Shown: positions 17,871-19,630 of the stretch, piece by piece
Position numbering within the stretch: the stretch's first letter is position 1
Layout of the letters: each line of letters begins with the position of its first letter
Source: Brachionus plicatilis
Lineage: Eukaryota > Rotifera > Eurotatoria > Ploima > Brachionidae
NCBI GenBank assembly: GCA_010279815.1
Contig: QEOQ01000486.1
Coordinates: 414,104-433,733 of the forward strand
DNA length: 19,630 nt
Reading direction: 5' to 3'
Made by a program: the position numbers and the translations under genes
Notes under the pieces: generated by a model
Databases searched by the model: none
What the model was told of the DNA's origin: nothing
Seen by the model: only the letters and a program-made list of their open reading frames with translations

Positions 17871-17952
17871 TATAAGTCACATTATAGTCACAGTATAAGT
17901 CACAAAAATTTAAGTCAAAGTTTTGACTTGTTTTTATTGACTTTGACTTTAA
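17871..17952. repeat. Cluster of AAGTCA/TGACTT motifs
   Basis: Within about 80 bp the words AGTCAC/AAGTCA or their complements occur about eight times: three near-tandem TATAAGTCAC-like units (17871-17903), then a palindrome AAGTCAAA-GT-TTTGACTT (17912-17929), then TTGACTTTGACTTT (17937-17950). Spacing of about 11-13 bp in the first three suggests either a degenerate minisatellite or repeated transcription-factor sites. It lies about 900 bp upstream of the secreted-protein gene. Confidence 0.45.
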
Positions 17953-18858
17953 CTAAGCCGCCGCATTAACTAACTGGAACGACAAAAAATTCACGTTGTT
18001 GAGAAAAATAAAAAAATAAATTTTTACGAAAAATGTTTTATTTTTACACCCAGTCGGGGATAAAATTCAAAACCTAAAAAATTAAAAAAATCCCTAAAAT
18101 TCAAAATTTGAATCAAAAACTTTTGTTCATTTAATTTTGAATCAAGAATTTTATTTTCATGGTTATAGGTGAATTAATTTTAAAAAATTAAATTTTTTTT
18201 AAAAACTCTAGGTAATTGAGTACAAAATACTTAATTTGAAAAAATAATTTTCTCGCTAATGTATAACAAAATTTTTGCTTAAATCTTTTATTTTTTTAAT
18301 CTCCCAAGTACACAAATCTAAATATCAACATTTAATTGAAGTAAAAAATTTATTTTAAAAGCTGTTTTATTAGTAAAACAACATGAGATTTTCATAAAAT
18401 AGTTAAACTAAAGCTTTTTACAAATCTCTTACTTTAGAATTACAAACCAAGTTTGATTGTAAATAAAGCCATGTAAATGGATTAACTTTCAAACATCGTT
18501 TCGTTGAAAATGAGTGAAAACCACTTTTAGAGAGATTATCCATAACGCTTGTTTGTAGAAAAAAAAAAACTTAAAATGAGATCTTTAGATCAAAGCTTTT
18601 TCGAACTACATTTTTCCTTTTTCTGAAGCTAATAATATTTTAAAACAACGCATACACGTGTTTTTAAGGCTCAATAAGTTAAAGTCAAAATTTAAATCTC
18701 TCGAAGAAATTTTCATTTTATTCTCTGTGCATTCATTTTGAAATTTTGAACAATAAAAAATTCAAATTCATTCAGATATCTTTGTGTTTTTGAATTTACA
18801 ATTGGTTTAAAAATTTTAAATTATTTTCAAAAAATTTGACAAGCAGTATCGCTCAAAA

Positions 18859-19246
18859 ATGGGACTGTTGAAAAAATTTCAGGCAATCTTACTGCTATGG
18901 ATGATGGCCTTGGCGATTTTAAATGTAACCATTTTTTTTGCTAGAAGCTAATTTTGACAATTTAAAAAAAAAGGTTTCATGTGACAGACAACCCAGAGTA
19001 AAGCGACAATATATAAAACCTAATATTGATGGTAGCTGGTTGGCAAACGAACGATCTTACCTTATAAATCAAATGCGAATGAGGACCACAACACAATCAA
19101 ATGATGAGCTAGTAACTTCACCCAAGCCTGAGATATCAGTCACAAGCTTATCCATTTCTTTGATAAACTTATTCGACCGGATTAAAGGCACCTTATGCAA
19201 TATCATCAATTATAGTTGTTCTAGTTCTCAGCCAAAACCAAATTAA
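18859..19246 (+). CDS. Probable secreted or single-pass membrane protein, split by a one-base frame change in a T8 run
   Basis: ATG 18859 opens MGLLKKFQAILLLWMMALAI followed by LNVTIFF, a textbook signal peptide or signal anchor. This frame closes after 30 codons (TAA 18949-18951). The +1 frame takes over across T8 (18932-18939) and continues about 100 residues to TAA 19244-19246, with balanced codon use, three to four cysteines (SCDRQ, TLCNI, YSCSSS), a possible dibasic site (RVKRQYIKP) and a Ser/Thr-rich part. One T fewer would fuse the two cleanly. A 20-bp GT-AG intron is implausibly short and would not restore the frame. The choices are a sequencing or assembly error, a recent pseudogenising or polymorphic indel, or slippage on T8 during transcription or translation. 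An AATAAA follows at 19408. The family is not recognised. Confidence 0.5.
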
Positions 19247-19407
19247 TTTTATGTCAAGCACTAAAATCTTCAATTTTCGATTATTTAATTACAAGTATTT
19301 AATCTTTTCTACTTTTGTTTGTAAACACGTTTTTTAAAAACATTTTTTGATACTTTCATTTGTAAAATTATTTACCATTTAATTAACCATTTTCTTTAAA
19401 ATTAATC

Positions 19408-19413
19408 AATAAA
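19408..19413 (+). promoter_or_regulatory. Candidate polyadenylation signal
   Basis: AATAAA occurs 162 bases after the stop of the putative secreted-protein gene and is followed by GTTGTCATT. In DNA this AT-rich the hexamer is common, so position is the main support. Confidence 0.35.
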
Positions 19414-19528
19414 GTTGTCATTATTAAACAAAAAAATCTTAATAAAACGAGTGCAAAAAAAGATTCTTTTAATTTGGAAAAAAAAGCTGGATTTATTAAA
19501 AAATGAGTTTAGAGCAAAAGTAGAGTAA

Positions 19529-19608
19529 GGTAGCGTGGCCGAGTGGTCTAAGGCGCTGGTTTAAGGCACCAGTCGTAACAGGCGTGGGTTCGAATCCCAC
19601 CGCTGCCA
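19529..19608 (+). tRNA. tRNA-Leu (anticodon AAG), copy 2
   Basis: This is identical base for base to the minus-strand copy at 16955-17034, with the same AAG anticodon (19563-19565), A and B boxes and discriminator A. The two genes point away from each other with about 2.5 kb between their 5' ends. The first bases after the gene (AATTTTTTA) are also shared with copy 1, while the 5' flanks differ apart from a weakly similar AGAGTAA/AAAGCAA. This suggests a fairly recent duplication or concerted evolution. Confidence 0.97.
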
Positions 19609-19610
19609 AA

Positions 19611-19616
19611 TTTTTT
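19611..19616 (+). terminator. Pol III T-run terminator of tRNA copy 2
   Basis: Six T in a row begin two bases after the discriminator base, the standard RNA polymerase III stop signal. Confidence 0.8.
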
Positions 19617-19630
19617 ATTTAAATTTTTTT

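Larger units (their letters stand above)
17035..18858. other. Gene-poor stretch between the tRNA and the secreted-protein gene
   Basis: No gene can be supported. An AATAAA at 17060-17065 could serve the DRC9-like transcript if it reads through the antisense tRNA. A 41-codon ATG frame on the minus strand (18543-18418, starting MDNLSKSGFHSFSTKRCLKV) is the most coding-like segment but lacks corroboration. A 21-bp tandem repeat and an AGTCA motif cluster are listed separately. Confidence 0.45.

Noticed and set aside
18418..18543. 41-codon minus-strand ATG frame (MDNLSKSGFHSFSTKRCLKV...)
   Set aside because: It is plausible-looking but isolated, with no promoter, splice or homology evidence.

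Overview
The window looks like nuclear DNA of a small invertebrate animal with a very A+T-rich genome (roughly four-fifths A+T by eye). Supporting signs are spliced genes with GT-AG introns, an espin-like ankyrin gene, a ciliary/flagellar (DRC9/IQCG-like) gene, eukaryotic tRNA genes with T-run terminators, a piggyBac-type element and LINE-type 3' tails. A monogonont rotifer such as Brachionus would fit, but that is a guess from composition and gene style. No bacterial operon, CRISPR array or prokaryotic defence system is present.

Layout. 1-3090 is repeat-rich. It holds a fold-back element (897-1080), a 5'-truncated non-LTR retrotransposon fragment with its own 100-residue ORF and a 15-bp target duplication (1549-2200), an orphan signal-peptide-like start (2331), and a complete non-autonomous piggyBac element with TTAA duplications (2450-3086) that keeps a broken piece of the transposase cysteine-rich tail. 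3188-7463 (minus) is a four-exon gene encoding about seven ankyrin repeats of the espin/forked type. All splice junctions are phase 1, and the 2.2-kb first intron carries an inverted-repeat element and a retrotransposon tail. 7700-11100 is mostly non-coding, with retrotransposon tails and protein relics. A perfect 49-bp hairpin lies at 11107-11155, and a Ser-rich gene of unknown function at 11470-12137 (minus). 12140-15350 has no convincing gene. A short, GC-richer terminal exon lies at 15356-15445 (minus). 15713-16948 (plus) is an intronless DRC9/IQCG-like coiled-coil gene whose stop codon overlaps the Pol III terminator of an antisense tRNA-Leu(AAG). An identical second tRNA-Leu(AAG) is at 19529-19608 (plus). 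Between the two tRNAs lies a probable secreted or membrane protein gene (18859-19246) split by a one-base frame change in a T8 run.

Two genes suggest actin-bundle (espin-like) and motile-cilium (nexin-dynein regulatory complex) functions, but the loci look independent rather than a working cluster. The best leads are the T8-split secreted gene, the tRNA/CDS overlap, the espin-like gene that ends without an actin-bundling module, and the two long perfect palindromes. Functions were judged by motif recognition alone; no database search was possible.
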